Part shown: positions 42,251 through 53,276 of the stretch, in pieces
Numbering within the stretch: the stretch's first letter is position 1
Layout of the letters: the number at the start of each line of letters is the position of its first letter
Assembly (NCBI GenBank): GCA_033032175.1
Contig: CM065322.1
Span: forward strand, 13,702,001 to 13,766,000
Length of the DNA: 64,000 bases
Direction of reading: 5' to 3'
DNA from: Saturnia japonica
Taxonomy: Eukaryota > Arthropoda > Insecta > Lepidoptera > Saturniidae
Notes under the pieces: model-generated
The model's database searches: none
The model's input: the letters and a program-made list of their open reading frames with translations, nothing else
Told to the model about the DNA's origin: nothing
Translations under genes and position numbers: made by a program

Positions 42251-43910
42251 TTATTGGTTTAAAAAAAATATCACAGTATCATTAGTCAAACTATATGACA
42301 CTGCTGAGTCACTTAACATATTTATATTATACGCTATCAATATAGCAATATCACGTTTATATTTTTTGGGAAGAAACATTATTTCCCGAGTTAACATAAA
42401 ATTATTAATAAACTTATTAACATCAAAAAATATAAATTGGTCACTGTGACGACATGTCAGATTATGTAGACTATTATTTAACATCTTAATGTTATTATTT
42501 TTTTGTTTTAGGGATATAGAATATGGGAAAGCACACAACATTATTTTTCCCACATCCAACTTCAACAGTTTTTCTGATGAAATATGTAAATCATATTTTT
42601 AATACCTAAACTATTTACTATTAAAATTACAATATTACATTGCTTCTCAAAATCAGTTCAAAATTTTATCAATAATTTGATTGTAAGTTGCACCTGTCAT
42701 ACAATAATTAATAATTTTTCCTTTCAACCTCTGGGCCAACATTGACCCTATACCCTTACCTATTCTGTCACTAAAAACTATAGTTTTCGATACAGCATTG
42801 ACATCAGCACCTCCATGGCTTAGAGAATTATTACTAATATTTGATTTGTTGCAATTTAAAACCTGTTCATATTGTAAGGACTGGTCTAAGTCTGGTGTAG
42901 CTGGTTCAGGAAGTATATGAACAACTTCAGAGGACAGAGTGTGCCTGGAAACTGATCCCTGAGTCAAATTTGTTATCAGTGGTTGTGTGCCATACAGAGA
43001 TCTAGAGTCAACACAATCACACAACATACAAGTGTTGAGTGACTGCATCCCCTCCACATTCCCCGTAACTGACTCCATCAACTCACCCACTGACACCATA
43101 TGTTCACCTCCTTTTTTTTTTAAACATTCTTTTTCAGATATAATTTTTGTTATTAAATTTTTCTTTAATTGTAAATCAGCCTGTAAATGCTGTATGTCAT
43201 TACTGTATAACAACCTGCTTTTCCTGAGCCAGTGATTTTAAGTTTTCTATTTTATTTTTTAATAATATTTTCTCACTAGCTAACACAGATAATGATTTAC
43301 GATTTTTAAAATATTTAGTTTTCTTAACATATTTTGAAATTATTTTATTAATTTTAATATATTTTTTAAATTTATTATGACTGCTCATGGTAGGTCGTAC
43401 TGTGGTGGAGCCTATGCAATCCAAAGTGGCCTTTGGTTGACTGTGAATTAATTTAGGACTACACTCTATTAAATCATTATAAAGCATTAATGTTTCAGCA
43501 CTTTTTTGGTAATCTACTTGTGACTCTAATCCGCTGATTACTTTTTGGGAATTGTTTAATTCTATTTTTAAGGAACTGATTTGATTAAGAGCTAGCTCAT
43601 GAGTCTCACTGCAGTGATTCAAGGATGTAATTATCTCCTGCAGTTCATCTCGCTGAGCTAAAGCTTCCATCAACTCAATATGAATTACTGCCATTTCATT
43701 TTTCAACAAAGTATTTTTATCTAAAATTTTTGTTAATTCAATCTTGCTGTCCTCCCTTTCTTGCAACAACTGCTTACAGAGATCTTTAGAGGCTTTAAGT
43801 TCTTCTAATGTTAGCCTTAATTTATTATCCATTTCCTGAGCTGTGGCCTTGCGAGTCATCATAGTTTTGTGCATCGCAGTAACTCCACAAAACCTAAAAT
43901 GTAAGCACAA
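42251..43910 (-). pseudogene. CR1-group ORF1: coiled coil and SGNH esterase-like domain
   Basis: The first 236 residues (43910-43200) form a long Leu/Glu/Lys coiled coil (EMDNKLRLTLEELKAS, then LLQERED), fitting an RNA-binding, self-associating ORF1 protein. A shift near 43205 leads to 186 residues ending in an esterase-like opening: FSDRIGKGIGSML, where family members have a catalytic Ser after the Asp, and MTGATYNQI. After another break the region PYSISLKQKNNNI...FFDVNKFI (42530-42410) matches the end of such a domain. Arg replaces the expected Ser, so catalysis is doubtful. CR1-clade ORF1 proteins are known to carry this domain. Confidence 0.65.
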
Positions 43911-43930
43911 CAGCTGAGCTAAGGGTAGTT

Positions 43931-46600
43931 AATACAGAATGTGCAGCGAGAATGTTTAAATAAAATTAATTTCAGTTCAGAAATCCAAATTCCAAATGTA
44001 ATAAAACAAATTAATACAAAGAATAGCAGGAATTTTATATAAAATTGTATTGGAAGGTAATATTAAGATGTTTACTGAGTAAGTGTAAAGTGTATTCTAA
44101 ACAGTAGTATGTTTGTATGTATGTGAGGCAATTGATTTAGTCTACAAATTTACTTCCACAAATTGTCAAGCAAATTGAAACAATTACGGTGCCTATATTG
44201 TAGGTGACGTTGTTCACAATGTGAACATTGAATAGTAAGTAATAAGGTGCAGTGTGTAATGTAAAAGTTAATAATTTTAATTATCACGAATACTTCCCAG
44301 AATTTATGAAACGGTTTCTAGTTTTGAACGTGAAGTCGTTGACTTTGTTTATGTATTGTACTTCACTTTCCTTTGAACATTGGTTTAAATTAATATGTTC
44401 CTATTATTATTACACAACAAAAAATTATTTTAAGGACGAACACGGACTTTTACAATAGTTAAAGTATTTGTTTTAAATTAAAATTTATCAAAGCACAACT
44501 TTGACGTCTGTTATTTACTCTACCGACTGTGGGATATATATGGAGAGGGACATAGTCGCAACTCCTATACTTTAATCACAAATTTCCCTATCACTCTACG
44601 GATCAAAAGACATGGACATATAGAAGATGAATCACGCCCTAACAAGCATTGTGATTAGAAGGGTATAGAAGCCAGTACATAGTATGACTAAAACCCATCA
44701 GATTAAATATAATATTGCATTATTAAATGGCAGTCTGAACCAATAGTTGAATAATAATATCACACTAGTTCCAAAAGGAATGTGGATAGGTATTTGGAAT
44801 TTATATGTGTTGAACCAAATCAACACTGAGTATTTGTACTTTAATATAGTACTATATAATACTATGATATAGTATTATAAATGATAATTTGAAAAGGCAT
44901 TTAAACATCTGCTTTATTCCAGTCACCATTACTTTATAATGTACTAACTGACAACCACACAGAATATCCATTACCATTCTGTTATTATGAGCCAATGAAA
45001 TTGATAATTGAACTAGCACTGACTCTATTCAACACACATTTGAACAATGAAGGCGGTAGGTGATTGCGTAGGCATAAGGGCTGTTTGTCCCTTTGGCAAA
45101 GCCACAAATATTACCTTTGAGGAACCGTATGTACCTTACCTTACCTGTGTATAAAATGTAGTATGTGAAATTTTACATGTAGATGATGTGTAGTGATTTA
45201 TATTCTCATGAGAATATTATATATTACAAATAACAATAACACACAAATAGTTCCTTATTTGTCTAAGTATGTAATTATAACACCTTTCTTTACCAAGGTA
45301 TATATTTTACATGAATAAAATAAATATACATTAGTATTATAGAATTCAATTTCTAGGTATTTGTTATAGAAATTTCCAAATAAAGATATTATTCAATCTG
45401 TTTGTGCTGTATGGCACTTATAACAAGTTTTATTATGATTAGTGTAAATATATGTCTATACTGTTGAATGTGCGTTGGTGATATACATATATACGTATAT
45501 ATATATACCTCAAGATTTTGTACTAACTTTCAGTACAATCCAGCACACCTTCCTTTGTATTATGAACACAAGAGGATGTCTGTGTAGAATCCTGTCTGAC
45601 CTGGAAGGCCGACCATCACATAGACAAATGAATTACAGGATGACAATATCTGGTACTTACTGCTATTGGATCACTTTGGCAGGAAGAACTCTCTTTCAAA
45701 TGCCAAACCGAGTACCAAATGAAAGCAACATAAATACCGAACAACCACCCTGCGAATCTAATGGCGATCCAAAAACTGAGTCTCACTGTCATGGAATCAA
45801 TTCTGATTACATCCATGAAGAAATCTTTGTACGAACTAAATAGATTATCGCTTAATGTGAAGAGATTTAATAAACAAACGCCTAATAGGAATTCCTATAA
45901 TAAAACTCTGATGATAAAACGGTGCACTGGATTTACTTCCAGTTTCATTAAAGCTCGCTTATTGAATTATTTATTCGTGTCACACAAAGTACCTCATTTT
46001 AATCAAGGTTAAAATTACAGATTTTACAGTAGATCATGTAAAGTAGTAGAATGTTTGTATGATAAATCACTGTCTCAATTTTGTAATATTAGGTACGTTC
46101 TGTAGTTGTTTTTGTACAATTTCATAAAAGTTAATTTAATCTACTTACAGTCTTTAGGGTGTCAAGCAGCACTTCTTAATACTATATTTATGAACACATA
46201 TATGCAATGAAACTTTCAGATTACTCTAAAACTAGCTAGTACTTTCACTATCACGCGCTAATCCTACTTCTCGAATTTTGTTAGATTTGATCAATCGTTT
46301 CGTAAATAAGGCCACTGATATTGCAAGACTCTAAATTCGTACTAGAACCTAACCCTAACAACTTTTTCTAACCGATCGCGAACTGCTTGATGTATTTATT
46401 TCAGACACAACGAGCAAGAACAAAGACCTGAATAATACCTAGCTAATTTCACTGTTAATACCGACAGAACTTTTGACTGTTTTCACCAGCATGATAACGA
46501 CCTATTTAGTATTTACTCACTTATGGTATAATAACGTCTGATCTCTACTGTTTGGTCTAACTAATTCTCTACTCCTACAAATTCGAGCTAACTAATATAT
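43931..46600. other. AT-rich noncoding stretch, no gene recognised
   Basis: This may include the CR1-group 5' UTR at its lower end. A TA-rich microsatellite lies near 45484-45510. The open frames at 45475-45843 and 44252-44458 show no domain, repeat or coding-like signature. This could be unique host DNA or older repeats; I cannot tell. Confidence 0.45.
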
Positions 46601-46883
46601 ACTCATATGCACGTTCCCCTCCTCCTGGGAGGAAGGAGGGAGCCATGCGTATGTGTATTTAGTGATCGGAATGGTTTTTCTACACTAACTAGCGCATTAG
46701 TCTAACTAGCGCAAAAAAACAAAAAAAGTTCCCTTACAGAACCTATGTACCTGTGTGGTGTGCACGTGTGTGTGTTCATACGTGTGTAATGTTGTGTGTG
46801 GGTAGCTAAGTGTTGCACGTATAGTGTCACTTCTATCGCGCGGGCGGCTGCCTGACCCAAGGACTTCACACCGAGGAACGAAC

Positions 46884-47664
46884 CTAGGCTTGGGTTGCCG
46901 CTAGAGAGGGTGGACGTGAAGGGTGTGCGGGAGTGAAGTTGACCGCCCGTCCTCTGCGGAGAGAACAGTGGTTACGCGGGCGTGGGCGGTGGCACGCTCT
47001 GTTTGGAGAGGCGGTGGAATAGAACGCGTTTGCTGTTTCGATTTGGTCGAGCGGGTCAGTGAAAATGTTGCGCGGCCGGCGTTTACTCCGGCAGGCATTG
47101 GGGTCTGGAACAAAGGAAGCTGCCGCTTTGATTAGTGAATTCGCGTGGTTCGACGCGGTGTCGAAATACGAGCGAGAAAGGTGTTTAGCATAAGCATGTA
47201 TCGAAGGAAGGTCCATATCTCTATGGAGATCTTCCATACGAATATACTGAGGGGCGCCGGTAAGGCGGTGAAGAAACCTATTCTGGATGGTAAACATTTC
47301 CAATTATATCTTGACATATGTGCGAACACAACGCAGCTATATGTCATTATCGGTCGGATACACATCTTGTAGAGCGTAAGCTTGTGTCTCGTGGACAAAT
47401 GTCAGCAAAATTTGCTTGCAGCACATAACAGAGGATGCAATCGAGCGAGGGTCCAGGCGGCCCTTTTCCTAACCAGAGTGACGTGACGTATAAAGGAGAG
47501 TCTATTATCTAGGGTTACACCTAGATATTTAATCTCCTTTACCCAGGGGATCGGATTACCGAAGAGTTCAAGGGGACGATTCTTGAGGTTTTTCGGTATC
47601 TGTGAGGCGGTTTGATCGAAGAGCACCGCTGCGCTCTTCGTGGGGTTGATGACTATTCGCCAGT
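46884..47664 (-). pseudogene. Jockey-like ORF2 thumb and C-terminal region
   Basis: In shifted frames after the YADDT block: an INPTKS-type block near 47655, IKYLGVTLDNRLSF (47540), then RPIMTYSCVVFAH and QNRFLHRLTGAPQYIR (47300) and DLHRDMDLPSI, the conserved Jockey ORF2 C-terminal blocks. A stop lies at 46884. Breaks are at about 47402, 47330 and 47665. There is no RNase H. Confidence 0.75.
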
Positions 47665-48605
47665 CGTCCGAGAGTGGTCACGGCTCTTTGGATTCTACAT
47701 TTGAGGTTGAGTCTTTGCCTTGGAGAGTAGTATATGACTGTATCGTCAGCGTATAGCCCTACCTCAACTTTCTCGGGAAGTTTTGGTAGGTCACTGACGT
47801 ACAGATTGAAGAGGCTGGGAGCCAGGATGGAACCTTGGGGGACGCCTGAGTGTATCGGGTGGGGTGTGGATAGTTCACCTTCCACTCTGTAGTGAAAGGT
47901 GCGGTCTTTGAGATAATCGCGGATGATTTTAACTAATCTATCGGGGACTTCGCGACAGTACAGCTTATAGACTAATCCTTCGTGCCAGACCCTATCAAAG
48001 GCCTTGGCTACGTCGAAAAAGACTGCCAGTGTACGACGGGGTTTATATAACTCGGAAAAGTTAAACGTAATGTGCTCCGTGAGGCGGTGCACTTGATGAG
48101 TGCAAGAATGTCTAGCACGAAAATCGAATTGCTCAGGCGGATAGAGGTTTTTCTCCTCTATTACAGACTTGAGACGGTACAGAAGGAGCCGCTCATACAT
48201 TTTACTTAGGGTATTGAGAAGACTGATAGGGCGGTAGCTGTCTGGAAGCGACGCGCTCTTACCGGGCTTGTGAATACCTATGACAATGGCCGTTTTCCAG
48301 ACGGCTGGAAAATGGCAGTTGGCTATGGCTACATTGAAGATGCAGACCAATAGAGCTATGAGGCGATCGGGAAGAAGTTTGAGTACTTCGTTCCTGATCC
48401 CGTCGGGGCCTGGTGTCTTTTTAAGCTTAAGGCTTTTGAGTATGGCACAGACCTCCTCAGAAGTGATTGGGGACAGGGATTCTGTGCACTCCCTGGTTGG
48501 GTGGTTCTCTAGGCACTTAACGCACCTCGGACGTAGGTAACAGTTGCGAGCGGAGTGCTCGTACAACTGACAGTTGTGGCATTGGCATTCCGAGATTTGA
48601 CGACT
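47568..48605 (-). CDS. in-frame fusion of ORF1 zinc knuckles to Jockey-like RT, endonuclease lost
   Basis: The frame enters with two knuckles, CHNCQLYEHSARNC and CVKCLENHPTREC (48595-48515), as in Jockey ORF1. Immediately after, SLSPITSEEVCAILKSLK and KTPGPDGI (48490-48410) start RT. RT continues with NYRPISLL-type and FFDVAKAFDRVWHEG blocks, GVPQGSILAPSLF and LYADDT (near 47750). About 330 codons are open before a shift near 47665. The ORF1 end and the endonuclease that should lie between are absent without loss of frame. It is the product of deletion; whether it is expressed is unknown. Confidence 0.75.
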   Translation of the reverse strand, partial: SRQISECQCHNCQLYEHSARNCYLRPRCVKCLENHPTRECTESLSPITSEEVCAILKSLKLKKTPGPDGIRNEVLKLLPDRLIALLVCIFNVAIANCHFPAVWKTAIVIGIHKPGKSASLPDSYRPISLLNTLSKMYERLLLYRLKSVIEEKNLYPPEQFDFRARHSCTHQVHRLTEHITFNFSELYKPRRTLAVFFDVAKAFDRVWHEGLVYKLYCREVPDRLVKIIRDYLKDRTFHYRVEGELSTPHPIHSGVPQGSILAPSLFNLYVSDLPKLPEKVEVGLYADDTVIYYSPRQRLNLKCRIQRAVTTLGRLANSHQPHEERSGALRSNRLTDTEKPQESSP

Positions 48606-48640
48606 GTGAAGTCGTCGTTGTCCGCGGCAGCTCCGGTCGG

Positions 48641-49190
48641 GATTATAACCGGTTCTCGGAAATGGAGCGAAAATTTCATTTCCGAGTAAGGGGTCGGGCT
48701 GGCAGGGGCGTCCATGTCTATTTCGACTGGAAAGGCCGAAAAAGAATTAGACAGGGATGTTGTTGCCGCGGGGGCAACGGGTTTAGCGGGGCGGCCATAG
48801 GGGCCGGGGGTGAAAGATCGCTGTTGCGATTTCGCTCGGGACGTACGCGGGGCGCGACTCGCACTTGCGAGGCTAGAAGAGTGGGGTACTCGGTCACTGG
48901 AACCGATGCGGGCCGCGCGACACCGGGTGACGCGGCGGCGGATAAGATCGCGGTGGAGGTGGAGGGGATGACGTGCGCGGTATCGACGCTCTGATTAGCC
49001 GATTGCGGGCGGAGCGAGTCCGCCATCTGTGCCCGGCTAACATAGTCGTTGCTTTGCGCGGGCATATGCAACGACATATAATTGATTAGGCGCTGGTGTT
49101 CGGCTTCCAGCTGCCTAAATTTTGCTTCTAGTTCCGTGTATTTGATATCGGCTATCGCGGTGGTGGTTTGGAGGACAGGGGAGTGAATTT
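48641..49190 (-). pseudogene. Jockey-like ORF1 N-terminal region
   Basis: The reading begins near 49160 with a short coiled coil (YTELEAKFRQLEAEHQRL), followed by a Ser/Ala/Pro-rich segment (MSLHMPAQSNDYVSR, 49077) and, after a shift near 48720, SEMKFSLHFREPVIIP and DDFTVVKSR (48620-48600). In Jockey-type ORF1 a domain of roughly 150 residues normally separates this point from the zinc knuckles. Here the knuckles follow almost at once in another frame. Confidence 0.65.
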
Positions 49191-49200
49191 AAACACCTCC

Positions 49201-50399
49201 CTGCCTGGAGGGCAGGGGGGTACGCCGAATGAGTTTAACGGGGTATCCGAGCCCGGAGCAATGAGACCTATGTGTCACGGTGTAATGACGCACAGGAAAA
49301 GGACCTAACGTTTCCCTAGGGGAGTCCCTAACAGTCTCGTGGTAGAGGACGCAGGCCGGTATAAACCGTGGCTTCGCCCAAACAACCACGAGGATGGATG
49401 GTAAGGATAGGAAGGGTTGGGTAGGAGACACCTGGGGCTTAACTATGCAAAAAGGCAAAGGCTAAGATTCCCAGGCCCTTCCGAGTTATCGTTTACCTCA
49501 GAAGGAGGTAACCGGAGAGCGCTCGGGTCACGCCCCGCTCGTCTTCGTTAACACCGCTAGGTATCCGACGAACGACCACTAAGCGTGGATTTGCGTGCCT
49601 TTAGAAACAGAATCGCGCTAAAAAGCGCGTTTTTGTGTTCGTACTAAAAAGTACGGTTGGTTTTTCGTGTGCACCGAAGTGCTAAACGAAATGTGCGAGC
49701 GAGACGGCGCTATGTGCGCAACGAGTACCTAGATACTCGCTACACAACAATAACACCGTCTTCACTATACAACGCGGTATGAAAAGGCTTAAAAAAACTA
49801 GCTTTAAACCGTGTGCTTTGAACCGGCAGGCCTAGGACCGCGTCCGTGGATCAAAGCAAATAAGTCTTAAACTAATTCAAGCAGAGCGCGATATTCAGAC
49901 AGCGATCGAGAGCGCGAGTGGACACGTCCGTTCACGCCAACGGTCGAAATCGGAATCCTCCTTACTAACTGAACCCAGCCCTTAAATCTTTTTTTTTTAT
50001 TCCCACGTTTTTTTCCTCTCCTAATTTTTAGCCTATAAGTCCCGTTATTCCAATACGTTTGTTTGTACTCCCATTGTTCGGTTTTTTTACAATGTCTCGT
50101 AATTACTGCGTATTTTTCCATTGCCACTAGGCATGAGTAGTACATGTACTAACGTAATAATAGGAACTAATTCCTGACGAAAGTACGTAGAACGAACTAT
50201 TCGCGTAAGGCTGCCATAGTGGCATCGTTCATTTAGTACTTCGGCTTGCGGCAGGCCAGCACGGCGTATTTGTACTTAGTACGCGATCTGCTTCATGAGA
50301 CCGGAGACGTGGTTCAGTCGAAAGATCGAGCGAAATACAAGGTAAGCACCTAATAGGCTCTAGTTCATTAAGCTATTTGAACTATACCTGAGAGAGTAA
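49201..50399. other. noncoding, raised GC; possible Jockey 5' UTR
   Basis: Short inverted units such as AAAAAGCGCG and CTAAAAAGTACG recur near 49620-49660. A 92-codon - strand frame (49867-50145) is Arg/Lys-rich with no domain I recognise. I annotate no gene. Confidence 0.4.
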
Positions 50400-53276
50400 G
50401 GAAGGATTTTTATTATGTGTTGTAGACATTTTAGTGGGTCTGAATTTGTTCTAACTAACTTAGTTTCAAATTTGATTAGAATAGAAGAAAAGGTTTCTTA
50501 TTAGTTACCTATGTACTTTTCTGCAAGAGAAGTGTGCACGTTATGGTCTAAAAAAAACCGTGTGTGCTTAGAATGACATATATGGTAGCAAAGCTGTCCT
50601 GCATACAATACAATATTTTTGTACTTATATTGTTATAAGTGCTGAACGGCTGCCATTACCAAGGGTTTAAAACCGTTTTTTAGGAACGGACCTAAGCGTA
50701 GTAGTATTTAAAGTACTTAGAGAGTGTTAAACTAGACGGCGTTACTTGTATTATTTGGATATTTATATTCCTTTCAAAATTATAGCTAGGTACCTTAGGG
50801 TGGATCTGTTATAACCCAAAGCTTCTTGATAATTAGTTTGAGATATAGATGGTGTATTTCATATATCATTCAGGTCTTCACCAGGCACTCCATGTGTTTT
50901 TACCAGGATTACAGTCTTCCATCACAAAGTTTCTTTAACTATGTAAATGCCAACACTTGTAATACAAGAACACCGATTTATAATTTTACTCTATTTATGT
51001 CTACCTAATTACTCGTAAATTAGATTGATCATGTGGCAATAGGATATATATTTCGAGTTTCGCAAATGAATATTTATATTTCCTAGGCAATTACTTTCTT
51101 TTTACTTCACAGAATTCGAATATTCAAAGTTACAATAATACATCGTATTTATCACAAGCTTTACTGCACAGCATATATAAGTACTTAGTCAACTATGTGG
51201 GTATATAACCGAACAGTCGGTAACACGAACAAACCTATCGAAATGAAATGCATAAGACATAAGGTAGATGTTGTTGTGGATGTTTTATTTTTTTATTTAT
51301 CTTATTTAATTAAGGTAACTATACAGCGAGAGACGATAAGACATGTTTAAATATAATTTATACAAACAGGCCTATCAGTACCATATATTGAAGTACATAT
51401 ATTGGTGAGTATGAATTTGTTGTCAAAAATCGTAGCGTTACAATCATATTTGATTAGAATAGAACGAACTAAATATTTAGAATTATTCAATATCAACATT
51501 AATAAAAACATACAAGTGCAAGTGTAAATTTGGTATAATATCATAACCGGGTCTTAGAATGACATACATATCACGAACCTTCCTTGCATACAGATGACAA
51601 TTTATTTGAAAATATGTCAACATCACTAAGAAATCTGTTATAAGTAATTAACAAGAACGTTGAAAGAAGGAGTTTTTGAAATAACGTTTGTCCGACTTAA
51701 AGGGAACATGAAATGTGTCCTTTGATCGTGCGTTTGATCGCGGTATTTTAAAAGTACTATAATGTGTAAACTAGAAGTGGCGAAAATCTATATGGTGATT
51801 AATTTTATTTTTATATTCCTGTAAGAAGATTGCATCAAGACTAGGTACTCCTAGGGTGGATTGTTATAACCCAAAGCTTGCATAATTATGTTTGAGATAT
51901 AGCACTGGTGTATTTCATATATCAATAAAATCTATCACTAGGCACTCCATGTGTTGTTTACAGGTAACAGTCTATCCATCAGGTAGATGTTCTGTTAAAC
52001 TATGTAAAGCCATACACTATAGTAACATGAGCAAACGCAACACCGATAATTATAATTTTACCTATTTTATTAAATTAAAAACACAAATGACAAGCCTAAC
52101 GGTTAGGACATTGTTTGTCCACCGCCTCCGTCACCGGGGCGTCAACGAGAACGAGATATATTCGCAGTACGGCGGGCGCGCGGGCGGGCTTTCGCAAATG
52201 GACATGCAGCTTTAATAAATGTATGTGTCGCTACCTCGGTGCAATCGTCTCGTTCTCGGTGACGGTGACAGTGGACAAACAGCCTTATTCTGTTAGAGAT
52301 TGCAAAATTCGAATATTAAATCACAATATTAATATGAATAATCACAAGCTGTTGCTGAACATAATAAAAATTTCAACTATGTAGGATATAGTAAAACAGT
52401 CGATAACAGCAACAAACCTATCAAATGAAAATGCATAAACATAACAACAGATGATTGTTGTGATGTTTATTAAGGTAACAACATATAGGTTACACTTTAC
52501 TAACTTGACAAAATGTAAAGAAATTATTTCACTTTATTAGTTAACATGAGCAAACGCATAAGATAAGTCTATTATTTCAGTTATTCTATTAAACCTTGGA
52601 AAACTCAATTATTAATTTGGATCACAAGCTTTACCCAACGGTCATAGGACATTGTATATGTCCACCGTCTATAAAACAGACGGTAACACAACAGAGACAT
52701 CAACGAGAACGATGCATATAACTTAACACTAGTACTAACTTGAGCAAATCTAGTAAAGAACACGAAAAATGTATTATTATTTGTGGACTTATGCAGATCT
52801 TACATAAAATGAAATGTTAAGCAATCGAATACCTTTGTTACTCTATCGTAACAAGCTTCTCAAAGGTGACGGTGACAGTAGAGACATAACAGCCTTATTC
52901 TGTTAGAGATTGCAAAACTAAGAATATTAAAAGTCACAATATTAAAATGGCAATAGGGAACTTTCACAATTTGTTTACGACTAGAACTAGGCCTAAAAAT
53001 GTCACTATGTAGACTCACGTACAAGACAGTCGTAAAAAGATTTTGCAACATTCACTCTCGAGCTGCGATTTGTTAAGTATGTTCTTCCATGAAGTGCATG
53101 AGCTCCCAGAGATTTTTTTTAGCTGAAGAAAAATAAAGTGACATGCTTCATCTAACTTTGACAAAATGTTTAAACTTACCTATTATTAATATTCCTTTAA
53201 TTCGACATTAAATTTAAAAACATAAATAAGTCTGAAAAAACAGAACGTATGTAATATTAAAGGGCGGACGGAATGT
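50400..53276. repeat. ~1-kb tandem repeat block with interleaved hybrid copies
   Basis: Landmarks recur at about 1-kb spacing: ATAACCCAAAGCTT (50812, 51867), GGCACTCCATGTGTT (50885, 51942), and CCTTATTCTGTTAGAGATTG (52282, 52889). 51340-51850 alternates, in blocks of roughly 10-30 bp, between the 50.4-50.85 kb sequence and the complement of the non-LTR element at 9.9-10.38 kb. For example, ATTTGATTAGAATAGAA from one source is set between LINE-derived segments. No coding sequence is present. Such fine interleaving is more like merged consensus than a natural repeat. Confidence 0.65.

Larger units (their letters stand above)
39212..43930 (-). mobile_element. nearly full-length CR1-group non-LTR retrotransposon
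   Basis: On the - strand the element has ORF1 (coiled coil plus esterase-like domain), an APE-type endonuclease, RT and a 3' UTR with a tandem tail, which is the CR1-group layout. It spans ~4.7 kb. Its 3' end is joined to copia B gag, suggesting insertion there. The missing copia B gag N-terminus was not recognised beyond its 5' end, so a simple insertion with a clean duplication is not shown. Frame breaks are few. Confidence 0.8.
46600..49200 (-). mobile_element. internally deleted Jockey-like non-LTR retrotransposon
   Basis: On the - strand the order is ORF1 N-terminus, zinc knuckles, RT, ORF2 C-terminus. The middle of ORF1 and everything from the ORF1 end through the endonuclease to the start of RT are missing. 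A 5' UTR probably continues above 49200, possibly to about 50150, where GC content is raised. No poly-A tail was seen at the lower end. Confidence 0.75.

Noticed and set aside
45475..45843. 122-codon + strand open frame starting in a TA microsatellite
   Set aside because: Low-complexity start and no similarity to any family I know. It contains a few ordinary-looking residues but nothing diagnostic.
49867..50145. 92-codon basic - strand frame
   Set aside because: Arg/Lys-rich without any domain; more likely part of a Jockey 5' UTR or noncoding DNA.
50400..53276. CRISPR-like or satellite array
   Set aside because: Repeats are ~1 kb, imperfect, and contain LINE-derived words. They fit neither a CRISPR nor a regular satellite.
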